Positions 34,582-43,616 of a stretch of 64,000 nt of DNA are shown piece by piece (position 1 is the first letter of the stretch; each line of letters opens with the position of its first letter). Location of the stretch: NCBI GenBank assembly GCA_047605645.1, contig JASGFJ010000001.1, positions 124,001-188,000 on the forward strand, in the 5' to 3' direction. This DNA comes from UBA1309 sp047605645 (GTDB lineage Bacteria > Bacteroidota > Bacteroidia > Bacteroidales > Dysgonomonadaceae). The translations under genes and the position numbers were made by a program. The notes under the pieces were generated by a model. It was not told the origin of the DNA and ran no database searches. It saw only the letters and a list, made by a program, of their open reading frames with translations.

Positions 34582-36951
34582 TTATGCTTCGTCCTCTTCG
34601 TATTTATCCTGAATTTCTTCCAAAAATTTTTCAATAGAAGGGAGCAAGTCTTCTATTTCAGACAACAGCTGTGCCGGGTCAACCGGTTTGTTTTCTCCGC
34701 GCATGTTGTCTATTCGGTGAAGTGTGTCTGTAATGGTTTGGGGAGCGTGCATCTGTGTCATTGATGGGAGCATCTTATGACATGTAAAACGGACGCTGTC
34801 AAAATCTTGTGCATCCAGACTTTTGCGCAGCACAATCAAATGATTGACCGTAGACATGATAAATGCATCTACTATCTGAGCCAGGGCTTTCTGGTCTAGT
34901 TCATCGAGCATTTCCGCCTTATGAGTCGGCGGATTTCCTCCGATAGCCAGAAACAGCGAATGGAGTGTTACCGGCTTTTGTAAAAAATCGGAGAATCCTC
35001 TTTTCAATACATCTTCTTTTGTAATATCGCTTCGTCCTGAAATTAAGATTACCGGTAAGTTATTGTCCTTTTGACGAGCCTTTTGTAACACATCTATTCC
35101 TGAAAAATGAAGCATTTCCATGTCGGTAAGGACAAAATCAAATCCGGAGAGATGCTCCAACTTTTTCTCGAATTCGGATAAACTGCCGCAGATTTCTGTG
35201 GTATGTCCCAGCTGATTGCCATATTGTGCCAACATATTCAGAAATAAGGGCTCATCATCTACAATCAGAATTTTTTTTATGCTTGTATCCTCTGTCGGTG
35301 TTCCTTCTTTTACCGGAATCCATATTTTTACCTGTGTCCCTTTGTTTAGTTCACTTCTGATATCGATTCCTCCTCTGAAAAGATCGACAAGGCCTTTCAC
35401 TACAAATAATCCGAATCCGCTTCCTTCAGCCCATGCGCTGTTTTCTTTGATGCGTGAAAACGGCATAAATAGTTTTTCCCTCTTTTCCGGGGGAATGCCG
35501 ACTCCTGTGTCTAAAAGGGTAAACTCTATTTTTTCGGAGCGGTATTCTATGTCTAAGGAGACAGAACCCTGCTGTGTGTATTTTATTCCATTGGATAAGA
35601 TATTACTTAGTATCTGCTTTATTTTCAGATAGTCGGAGCGAATGATGATTTCGGATTCAAACGACCTGTTCAGAACCAGTAACAACGATTTCTGCCGGGC
35701 CAGAGGTAAAAACATTTCCTCAAGCTCGTCGCAGAGTTGAGCAAGACGAAAATCGTGTTCTATTAAAGAAAGAGTCCCTTTTTCCAAGCTTGAAAACTCA
35801 AGCAGGTTGTTCAAGAGAGCCAGTATGTGATTACCGGAATGTTTTATGGGGGAGATATCCGTTGTTGACAATTTTCCCTCTCTGTTGTATAGGTCGGTGT
35901 ATCCCAGAATCGCGTTCAGAGGCGTTTTCACATCGTGCGACACCGACAACATAAGGCGTTGGCGACTTTCGATGAGTTGTTGGTTTTGCAGGTTGGCTTC
36001 AGCAAGCGCTTTTCGCGCACGGTAGCCTTTGTTGACGTTCCGGAGAATCCAGATGCTGCAAATAAGTACGGATAACATGGCCGCCCCCGCAGCATAAAGA
36101 GCATAACGATTGTTTTTTTGTACAGCCAGTTCGTCTTTATTGATTTCATCCATTCGCATCTGTATGATCTGATTATAGAGCTGTGTCAATAGTTCTGTAA
36201 TCTGGAAGGTGATGTACTGGTCGGCCTGAAGCATTTGCTGTACGCGCTTTCCGATGGTCGAAATATGTGAGAGGTAATCCCCTTTGGTTTCATCCACCAG
36301 GTTGTTAATTATGGAGGTGTCATTCTGAGTGACCCGGTTGGAGTCGTGGGCTACAGAACTCTTGACAATCCGTTCCAGCTCATTGTCTTTTTTATTGGAG
36401 AATGCGTCGCCTATTCTTTTTATCAGTCCTTTTTTAGGTCGTTCTTCCGACATCTCCAGTGCTCTTCGTTTCACAGAGTCCAGCGCATTGTTTTTCACTT
36501 TTACGGATAGCGAGGTGATTTTGTTGGAAAGTTCGTCAATCGATTTGTGCTTGTGGAATTGATTGTTGAGCAGGATGATGGATCTTTCTTTTTCCCGGAG
36601 CAGTGGAATAATACGCGAAAGGAGAGTGTCTACTTCAAATTTAGCAGCTGTCTGTGTCAATGAATCAATCTTTGCATTGATATCCTTCGCTTTTTTCTGA
36701 TAGCGGATGATATGGTTGCTACTGCCTGTAGCGACATAAAGATTTACCTCCGCCTGCGCGTCATTCACGGCGAATATTAAATTGCTGATCTGATTTAATT
36801 CCCGGTTATAAATCTCCACAGAACGCTTTTTTGCATCAATTTCTTTTTTTATTCCGAAAAAATAGATGATGCTCCCAAAGCAGGTAAGACCCAACAGTAA
36901 ATAGATCAAAACAGTGCTTATCTGTATTTTTTTCTCAATAGAGTTCTCCAT
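34582..36951 (-). CDS. Hybrid sensor histidine kinase with receiver and Hpt-like domain
   Basis: Encodes 789 residues. A membrane segment (about 12-30), a long helical periplasmic sensor (about 35-285), a second membrane segment (about 287-305), HisKA with SVSHDVKTPLNAILGY (His339), an ATPase domain (LSNGIKYTQQGS, DTGVGIPPE, GSGFGLFVVKG), a receiver (about 560-680, Asp610 in LTDMEML), and a helical C-terminal domain with TCHKMLPSM (His725), placed as in an Hpt domain. That set provides a full His-Asp-His relay to the sigma-54 regulator encoded convergently. The signal sensed is unknown. Confidence 0.92.
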   Translation of the reverse strand: MENSIEKKIQISTVLIYLLLGLTCFGSIIYFFGIKKEIDAKKRSVEIYNRELNQISNLIFAVNDAQAEVNLYVATGSSNHIIRYQKKAKDINAKIDSLTQTAAKFEVDTLLSRIIPLLREKERSIILLNNQFHKHKSIDELSNKITSLSVKVKNNALDSVKRRALEMSEERPKKGLIKRIGDAFSNKKDNELERIVKSSVAHDSNRVTQNDTSIINNLVDETKGDYLSHISTIGKRVQQMLQADQYITFQITELLTQLYNQIIQMRMDEINKDELAVQKNNRYALYAAGAAMLSVLICSIWILRNVNKGYRARKALAEANLQNQQLIESRQRLMLSVSHDVKTPLNAILGYTDLYNREGKLSTTDISPIKHSGNHILALLNNLLEFSSLEKGTLSLIEHDFRLAQLCDELEEMFLPLARQKSLLLVLNRSFESEIIIRSDYLKIKQILSNILSNGIKYTQQGSVSLDIEYRSEKIEFTLLDTGVGIPPEKREKLFMPFSRIKENSAWAEGSGFGLFVVKGLVDLFRGGIDIRSELNKGTQVKIWIPVKEGTPTEDTSIKKILIVDDEPLFLNMLAQYGNQLGHTTEICGSLSEFEKKLEHLSGFDFVLTDMEMLHFSGIDVLQKARQKDNNLPVILISGRSDITKEDVLKRGFSDFLQKPVTLHSLFLAIGGNPPTHKAEMLDELDQKALAQIVDAFIMSTVNHLIVLRKSLDAQDFDSVRFTCHKMLPSMTQMHAPQTITDTLHRIDNMRGENKPVDPAQLLSEIEDLLPSIEKFLEEIQDKYEEDEA

Positions 36952-37083
36952 TTATCTGCAAAATAACAAGAAACAAACCAAATTGCCAAAAGTGTGTAAT
37001 TTCCACAGCACGACTGTAACCGTTTACACACATATACACATATACAGGATCGGGACTGATTTTGTGAAAATGGGGTATGTTTG

Positions 37084-37262
37084 TTTAAAATCAATTGGTT
37101 ATGATCGCTTTTTTGGAATTGGCACAATCATTGATTATTTATAGTCAATGAACACCGATGAATCTCATTAACACACACTATTCTATAACACAACATTTTT
37201 ATTTACTGTTACGCTCACTGAAAGGATTGTCTGCTCCAAACACCGGCAGACAATCCCTTTTT
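37084..37262 (+). ncRNA. Candidate small RNA ending at an orphan terminator
   Basis: A Rho-independent terminator (37224-37262) faces plus strand, but the only gene to its left is the kinase on the minus strand. TATGTTTG at 37076-37083 could be a -7 box, giving a transcript of about 170 bases with no convincing open frame. This rests on the terminator and a weak promoter only. Confidence 0.35.
37224..37262 (+). terminator. Rho-independent terminator without an upstream gene
   Basis: GGATTGTCTGC (37224-37234) pairs with GCAGACAATCC (37246-37256) over an 11-base loop, followed by CTTTTTT. The other strand lacks a T-run, so it acts on plus-strand transcripts. No terminator-like function for the downstream gene is obvious unless it is an attenuator in a long leader. 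Confidence 0.8.
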
Positions 37263-37307
37263 TATACTTTATTATATTGAATATTTGATTTGAGCTCTAT
37301 GTATCTA

Positions 37308-37339
37308 TTTGTTCAAACCGACCATTATTTTTATCTTTG
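37308..37339 (+). promoter_or_regulatory. Promoter of the TPR/PD40 gene
   Basis: TTTG at 37308-37311 and TATCTTTG at 37332-37339, 20 bases apart, fit the Bacteroidota -33/-7 pattern. The start codon lies 22 bases beyond. Confidence 0.7.
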
Positions 37340-37361
37340 AATGAACTAAAAGAAAACGAGT

Positions 37362-38783
37362 ATGAAAATAATCTGCTGCAGTCTGTTGCTGCTTCTTGGA
37401 GTAGCATCTGTTCAATCACAGACATTGGATGAAGCCAAGGCGCTTTATCAGCAGGGTAAATATGTCGAAGCTAAACCTGTTTTTGGAAAAGAATTGGAGA
37501 ATAAACCTCAGGATCCTTCTCTGAATCTGTGGTATGGTGTGTCCATGCTCCAAACCGGAGATAATATTCGTCAGGCAGAGCAATATATTCGATTGGCAGC
37601 GCAAAAAGGCTTGCCTGAAGGTTCTCTCTATCTGGGAGATATTTATACCAAAGAATACAAATTTAAAGATGCTTTCGCTGAATATGATAAATATCTGCGC
37701 CTTAAGAAACGCGATAAGCTTGCCTTAGAGCTTGTCACGGAAAAGAAAAAATACATAGATAAATTATCCGCTTTGGTAAATCGAACCGAAGATATTCAGA
37801 TAATAGATAGTCTGGTGGTAGATAAAGACTTGTTTTTACTGGCCTACAATCTGAGTCCATCTTCAGGCAAGGTGATGACAACGGAGAGCTTTTTCGGAAC
37901 AAAAGGGAGCAACGAAGGTACGGCATATATGAATGAAAAAGCATCGAAAGTGTATTATTCTCAGCCGAATAATGGAACTTATGCCTTGTTTTCAATGGAG
38001 AAACTTTTGGATCAGTTCGGAAATGAAAAGCGTGTTTCTTCAACCAATTTCGGATTGAAAGGGGATTTGAATTACCCTTTTGTTATGCCTGACGGAGTGA
38101 CACTCTATTTTGGAGCAAAAGACGAGGATACGATGGGTGGCTATGATATTTTTGTGACACGTTACAATCTTAGTAAGGATTCTTACCTGGTTCCCGAACG
38201 AATGAATATGCCTTTTAATTCTCCTTTCAATGACTATATGATGGCTATTGATGAAGAAAAAGGAATAGGTTGGTTTGCATCCGATCGGTATCAGTCTGAA
38301 GGCAGTGTCTGCATCTATACCTTTATTCCCAATAGCGAAGTGAAAACTATTGATAGTACTTCAATGGACCTTCTGGCCTCACGTGCCCGGATCGATGTGC
38401 TAAAAGATTCGTGGCGCAAAGGCAAAAATTATGCTGCACTCATCGCACTGGCTCATCAGCAAATTACAAAAAAAGAGGTAAAGAAGAATGATTTTACGTT
38501 TGTTGTTAACGACAACCTTGTCTATCACTTTTTGAGAGATTTCAAAAATGAAGCAGCACGTCAGGTATTTGAGGAATATCTTGGCCTGCAGAAATCATAT
38601 ATGCAGAGAACGGCCGAACTGGATAATCTTCGCATTTCCTATGCCCTTTCAGCTGCCTCTGATAAAACGCAAATGGCACAACAGATATTGTCGCTTGAAA
38701 AAGAAACGGAAAATATGAAGACTCGTTTGCAACAGCTGACAATTCAAGTGCGAAATCTGGAAAACAGAGATCTTAAGAATTAA
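37362..38783 (+). CDS. Exported TPR and PD40 beta-propeller protein
   Basis: Encodes 473 residues: a signal peptide (1-19, ending VQSQ), TPR-like helical repeats (about 22-120, ALYQQGKYVEAKPVFGKELE), PD40/WD40-like propeller blades (about 200-320; YYSQPNNGTYALF, NYPFVMPDGVTLYFGAKDE, GGYDIFVTR, PFNSPFNDYMM, GWFASDR), and a C-terminal coiled coil (about 415-470). It resembles the N-terminal part of Bacteroidota TPR-PD40-OmpA proteins, but the OmpA peptidoglycan-binding domain is absent. A periplasmic scaffolding role is inferred. Confidence 0.8.
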   Translation: MKIICCSLLLLLGVASVQSQTLDEAKALYQQGKYVEAKPVFGKELENKPQDPSLNLWYGVSMLQTGDNIRQAEQYIRLAAQKGLPEGSLYLGDIYTKEYKFKDAFAEYDKYLRLKKRDKLALELVTEKKKYIDKLSALVNRTEDIQIIDSLVVDKDLFLLAYNLSPSSGKVMTTESFFGTKGSNEGTAYMNEKASKVYYSQPNNGTYALFSMEKLLDQFGNEKRVSSTNFGLKGDLNYPFVMPDGVTLYFGAKDEDTMGGYDIFVTRYNLSKDSYLVPERMNMPFNSPFNDYMMAIDEEKGIGWFASDRYQSEGSVCIYTFIPNSEVKTIDSTSMDLLASRARIDVLKDSWRKGKNYAALIALAHQQITKKEVKKNDFTFVVNDNLVYHFLRDFKNEAARQVFEEYLGLQKSYMQRTAELDNLRISYALSAASDKTQMAQQILSLEKETENMKTRLQQLTIQVRNLENRDLKN

Positions 38784-38922
38784 ATGATAACACTTCTTTC
38801 TCGTATTGTTTGCAAAAGATGAAGCAAACGGCAGGAGAAGTATAACCGGATTGTGCATTTCTTTGAATAAAAGGAATGCAATCCAATATTTTATTTTGTA
38901 TAACTCAAATAAATAAAAAACT

Positions 38923-39789
38923 ATGAGACGCATACCAGACTCCGAATTAATTATTAACAGTGACGGCAGTGTTTTCCATTTACATGTACGTCCGGAGCAA
39001 TTATCCGATAAAATTATCATGATGGGCGATATGGATAGAGTAACGCTTACTGCTTCCTTTTTCGATTCCATTGAATGCGAGATACAAAGCCGCGAATTTC
39101 GAACAATTACCGGAACATACAAAGGAAAACGAATTACCGCTTTGTCGCACGGTATTGGCCCCGATAATATTGATATCGTGGTGACAGAGCTTGATGCTTT
39201 GGCCAATGTCGATTTCACCACGCGTGAGGTGAAAAAAGACTTTAAGCAGCTGACGATGGTGCGCGTGGGTACTTCCGGCGGATTACAGCCTTTTTGCCCG
39301 ATTGGATCTTATGTGGTGGCTGCCCGTTCTTTCGGTTTTGACGGCGTGATTAATTATTATCAAGGACGCGAACAGATTACAGATGCTGCTTTTGAAAAAG
39401 CTTTCAAGGAATATGTTAACTGGAATCCTTTACATTGCGCACCTTACGCGGTGAGAGCTGACGAAGAACTTGTGGAGCGAATAGGGCACGATATGATAAA
39501 GGGTACGACTATTTCCGCTATCGGATTTTATGGTCCTCAAGGACGTTATGTGAGATTGCCATTAGAAAATCCCGATTTGAACAGTAAGATTGAATCTTTC
39601 AAATACGGCGAAGAAATGATCACCAACTACGAGATGGAAAGTGCACCTTTGGCCGGATTTAGCCGATTGATGGGGCATAAAGCAATGACGGTGTGCTCGA
39701 TTATAGCCAATCGCATTGCCGGTGAATCCAACAGCAACTACAAGGGTTCTATTGAAGATTTGATTAAGATTGTTCTTGATCGAATTTGA
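38923..39789 (+). CDS. Nucleoside (uridine-type) phosphorylase
   Basis: Encodes 288 residues of the PNP/UDP phosphorylase fold: MMGDMDRV near the N-terminus (phosphate side), ALSHGIGPDNIDIVVTELDA, VRVGTSGGLQP (phosphate loop), and NYEMESAPLAGFS (the EMES nucleoside/ribose-binding motif). It would split uridine or a related nucleoside with phosphate in the cytoplasm. The ATCVIVANR-like region reads MTVCSIIANRIAG. Substrate choice between uridine and purine nucleosides is not settled by sequence alone. Monocistronic, with a terminator at 39816. Confidence 0.9.
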   Translation: MRRIPDSELIINSDGSVFHLHVRPEQLSDKIIMMGDMDRVTLTASFFDSIECEIQSREFRTITGTYKGKRITALSHGIGPDNIDIVVTELDALANVDFTTREVKKDFKQLTMVRVGTSGGLQPFCPIGSYVVAARSFGFDGVINYYQGREQITDAAFEKAFKEYVNWNPLHCAPYAVRADEELVERIGHDMIKGTTISAIGFYGPQGRYVRLPLENPDLNSKIESFKYGEEMITNYEMESAPLAGFSRLMGHKAMTVCSIIANRIAGESNSNYKGSIEDLIKIVLDRI

Positions 39790-39815
39790 TGTTTTTTTAT
39801 AAAAATGACATAAAG

Positions 39816-39849
39816 AAAGTGCCAGCCCTATCATAGCTGGCACTTTTTT
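39816..39849 (+). terminator. Terminator after the nucleoside phosphorylase gene
   Basis: An 11-bp perfect stem (AAAGTGCCAGC with its complement), a 9-base loop and six T residues. Confidence 0.92.
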
Positions 39850-39964
39850 GTAATATGGCTATTGTTAATAATAAAAAAACATCAATGCGGAGTTAAACCA
39901 TTTCGCATGAATTTTGTCTTTTTTCTTAAATGGTTTTTATAAAGAAGTCTAATTAATAAGATTG

Positions 39965-42718
39965 ATGAAAAGATTATTACTCTCCTACATGCTATTCCTT
40001 TTCGGATTAGTTTCCTTTGCCCAAACCTCGTATACCATCAAAGGGCAGGTTTTGGATAAAAAAACGAAAGAAGCAGTACTGCAAGCGTCAATTCGTGTAA
40101 TGAATTCAAAAGACAGTTCCTTCGTAACCGGCGGTGCTACTGATGAAAAAGGTAATTTCTCTCTGAAAGTTCCAAACGGACGCTACATTGTCGGTACTAG
40201 TTTTTTAGGTTATAAACCTGTTTTTAGAAATGTAACGGCGGCGGCTCCGAACCTCGGACAAATCTTTCTTGGTGAAGATGGCATTTTACTCAAAGAAGCT
40301 GTTGTGACAGGCAAAGTAGTAGAGGTGAAAGTGAATGGAGATACTGTTGAATACAATGCAGATGCTTATAAAACGCAACCCAGCGCTGTGGTAGAGGATT
40401 TGATTAAGAAGCTTCCGGGTGCTGTTATCGGTACAGATGGTTCCATTACTGTGAATGGAAAGACTATCCAGAAGATATTAGTAGATGGCAAGGAATTCTT
40501 TAGTAACGACCCCAAAGTGGCTTCTAAAAACTTACCGGCATCTATGGTGCAGAAACTGCAGGTGCTTGACCGAAAATCGGATATGTCGCAAATGACCGGA
40601 TTTGATGATGGCAATGAAGAGACTGTTATCAACCTGCAAGTGAGGCCGGGAATGAAAGAGGGATTATTCGGTAATGCTTATGCGGGATATGGAACAAAAA
40701 AACGGTACGAGACAAATGGAATGGTCAACTATATGAAAAATAGTAGTCAATTCACGGTCATAGGCGGAATGAATAACACTAATAATGCCGGATTTACAGA
40801 CTTTGCGTCCAGCTCTTTTGCCGGTAATCGACCTCCACGTGGTCTCTCTTTCGGAAATAATAACGGAATCACTGCGTCAAAAAATGGAGGATTTAATTTT
40901 AGTAATGATTTCTCAAGCAAGCTGACAATCGGAGGTAACGCCAGATATGGCTTCCTGGATAATGACGTCGTATCAAATAGTTATACGCAAAATTTCAATA
41001 CCACAGGTAATCAGTATACGACCAGCAAAGGCAATGGACGTAATAAAAGCCAGAATATAGGCACAAATATCAAAATGGACTGGAAGCCGGATTCCTTAAC
41101 ACGAGTTATTTTCAATCCGGTTCTGCAATACAACACAAATGACAATTTGCAAAGTTCCAAGTTTTATACAACTTTATCAAACATGACCGATACCATCAAC
41201 AAGGGAAATACTTCCTACGATGCTGACGGACATGGTTTGACCCTGAGTGGAACATTGGATCTGAGCCGTCGGCTGAATGCTGCGGGGAGAACCCTGAGTG
41301 CTACTTTAGGAGGTGGTGTCAACAATTCCAACAATGATGGTACGAATAATTCTGCAACTTATTATCAGGTTTCCAGCAATGATGATGTCTATTCTCAGTT
41401 ATTTACTCAAAAAGACAATGGGCATAACTGGTCAGGCTTCTTGTCGTATGTCGAACCCGTTGGGCACAACAACTTTATGCAATTGACCTACCAATATACC
41501 AATACGTACTCTAAATCGGATAAAACGACAACCCAGGCAGACACCATTATGACTGATTATACGCGGAATTTAAAAACAGATTTTGCTACACAAAATGTCA
41601 GTCTGAATTATAAAATGGTCCGTTCAAAGTACAATCTTACTTTCGGAGTCGGATTGCAACCAACCCGGCTGAATGTGGATATTATAAGTCCTGACGTGAC
41701 TCAAAATCAATCGGTCACCAAGAAGACAGTCAATTTTGCTCCAAATGCACAGTTCAATTATCTCTGGAGCAAAAGCAAAAACCTTCGTCTCGACTATCGC
41801 GGGATATCGACACAGCCTTCCTCTTCACAATTGACAAACGGTATTCCCAGCGGAACAAATATCACTCTGGGAAATGCAGATCTGAAACCATCGTTTGAAC
41901 ACCGGGTGAATCTCCGTTTTCAGAACTTTAACCCTAAGGAAGGTAGTGCCATGATGTTGTTCAGTCGTTTCAGTTATGTCTTGAATGATATTGTCAGTAC
42001 TTCTACGTTACAATCAACAGGAAAACGAATCACTCAGTATACAAATGTGGATGGCGATTTTAGTGGAAATGCACGTTTCATTGTCAATCAACCTATATTC
42101 AATAAGCTACTAACTGTATCCAGTATGAGTTATGCGAGCTATTCCCGTGCAAAAGGTTTTATTAATGAGGAAGCTAATGCCGCAAATACTGCAATGTTTC
42201 AAGAAACCTTAGGATTCAACTATCGTTCCGGTTTATTCGATTTTAATATCCGTGGAAATATCAATTATCAGAATATTGATAACTCTCTTTCCGGGCAGAC
42301 CAATCAATCGACTTTCCAGTATGGTGGATATGGAAGCTCTACAGTCTATCTTCCGGGTGACTTTTCTATAGATACCGACTTGGAGTATACAGCAAATTCA
42401 GGATATTCCAGCGGATTTAAACAAAATCAATGGTTGTGGAATGCTTCTCTTGCGAAACAAGTGTTTAAGGACAAAAGCGGTACTATCCGTCTGAAAGTAT
42501 ATGATATTCTCGATCAACGGAACAATATATCCAGAAGCTCATCGAACACTTCCATTCAGGATACATTCACGAATGGGATGCCACGGTATGTCATTCTGCA
42601 TTTTGTCTATAAATTTCAAATGTTTAAAGGAGGAGCTAAACAAGCCGACATGGACATGAGGAGATTCGGTCCTGGTGGCTTTGGTGGTCCTGGCGGTCCT
42701 GGTGGTGGTCCTCGTTAG
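39965..42718 (+). CDS. Outer-membrane beta-barrel protein with carboxypeptidase-like and plug domains
   Basis: ATG at 39965 gives 917 residues; TTG one codon earlier is unlikely. A signal peptide (about 1-20, ending VSFAQ), a carboxypeptidase-regulatory-like domain (about 23-105, IKGQVLDKKTKEAVLQASIR), a plug-like domain (about 110-230, VVEDLIKKLPGAVIGTDGSI, TVNGKTIQKILVDGKEFF) and a long barrel (about 240-890) make it a member of the OMP_b-brl_3/TonB-dependent-like family. There is no STN domain and no SusD gene beside it. The C-terminus departs from the family: the last barrel strand (VILHFVYKFQMF) is followed by a 30-residue tail that ends in repeats of GGFGGPGGPGG. Confidence 0.88.
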   Translation: MKRLLLSYMLFLFGLVSFAQTSYTIKGQVLDKKTKEAVLQASIRVMNSKDSSFVTGGATDEKGNFSLKVPNGRYIVGTSFLGYKPVFRNVTAAAPNLGQIFLGEDGILLKEAVVTGKVVEVKVNGDTVEYNADAYKTQPSAVVEDLIKKLPGAVIGTDGSITVNGKTIQKILVDGKEFFSNDPKVASKNLPASMVQKLQVLDRKSDMSQMTGFDDGNEETVINLQVRPGMKEGLFGNAYAGYGTKKRYETNGMVNYMKNSSQFTVIGGMNNTNNAGFTDFASSSFAGNRPPRGLSFGNNNGITASKNGGFNFSNDFSSKLTIGGNARYGFLDNDVVSNSYTQNFNTTGNQYTTSKGNGRNKSQNIGTNIKMDWKPDSLTRVIFNPVLQYNTNDNLQSSKFYTTLSNMTDTINKGNTSYDADGHGLTLSGTLDLSRRLNAAGRTLSATLGGGVNNSNNDGTNNSATYYQVSSNDDVYSQLFTQKDNGHNWSGFLSYVEPVGHNNFMQLTYQYTNTYSKSDKTTTQADTIMTDYTRNLKTDFATQNVSLNYKMVRSKYNLTFGVGLQPTRLNVDIISPDVTQNQSVTKKTVNFAPNAQFNYLWSKSKNLRLDYRGISTQPSSSQLTNGIPSGTNITLGNADLKPSFEHRVNLRFQNFNPKEGSAMMLFSRFSYVLNDIVSTSTLQSTGKRITQYTNVDGDFSGNARFIVNQPIFNKLLTVSSMSYASYSRAKGFINEEANAANTAMFQETLGFNYRSGLFDFNIRGNINYQNIDNSLSGQTNQSTFQYGGYGSSTVYLPGDFSIDTDLEYTANSGYSSGFKQNQWLWNASLAKQVFKDKSGTIRLKVYDILDQRNNISRSSSNTSIQDTFTNGMPRYVILHFVYKFQMFKGGAKQADMDMRRFGPGGFGGPGGPGGGPR

Positions 42719-42745
42719 GAATTAAAACATAATCTCACAAGCACT

Positions 42746-42786
42746 AAATCCCGACAGATATAAAATTCTGCCGGGATTTAATGTTT
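42746..42786 (+). terminator. Terminator after the outer-membrane protein gene
   Basis: AAATCCCGACAG pairs with CTGCCGGGATTT with one A-C mismatch, 10-base loop, followed by AATGTTTT. Confidence 0.75.
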
Positions 42787-43616
42787 TCTGCGAATCAAAC
42801 TTGTTCTGTTTCGGTAGTATTCTCTGACGCCTTTAGGTGATATAATATTGTTTTCTACCCTCCGGAATTGATTTATTTTACATCGATGATTTGTAAATAA
42901 GGATTGCTACTTTTTCTGTTAATATCTCCACTTTTCCGTCTTTATGGATCTGTACATCCAGCTTGTTATTTGGGCGTTTCCGAAAAATTGCATCCACTAA
43001 AAGTTATGGATGAACTTTGTTTGATCTCTATCAATTTAATTCCGATAAGTAGTCCTGTAAAATTAGTTTCATGTATCGAATCCGTCATATTGCTTATTTT
43101 CAAAATGCGACAGATATATACTTACCACTCATTATAAATATTTACTTGTTGTTTTTTTGAAAGAGAATCCACCAGTTCGATTCTTCGAAATGTATTCATA
43201 TTTCTTTTATAATGTATTCTCCCATTCACCTTGTAATGAATATAAAATGATAGTTGCCTCTTTTTTCTGTATTTATAAACAAAATACAACCAGGCATATC
43301 TTGGAGAGAGACTGTATTGACGTTTTTATCTGTACTTTTTTCCTTTTATCTAGTGAGAGAATAAGAGATGGTTTATGTTGTATATGAATTATTTCAGCTC
43401 CCTTTTGTTGTAATATTTTGTGTGAAAAAGAAGATACGTTTTATTGATGTCATCTATGAAATGTTAAATCATATTGATAAAAGATACCATCATTGCGGTA
43501 TTTGGGCAGCTTCGTGATTCCTCTATTTTTGTTGAAAATAAATCTGAATCACAGATGCCTGCATCGAAGGCTCATCGAGGAGCAATAAGTATCAACTAAT
43601 TGAATGAAAATAGAAC
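42787..43616. other. Gene-free spacer upstream of cysJ
   Basis: About 830 AT-rich bases. Short frames have no recognisable domains. 43048-43102 shows about 70 percent similarity to 30701-30755. The region just before 43617 is expected to hold the cysJ promoter. Confidence 0.45.
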
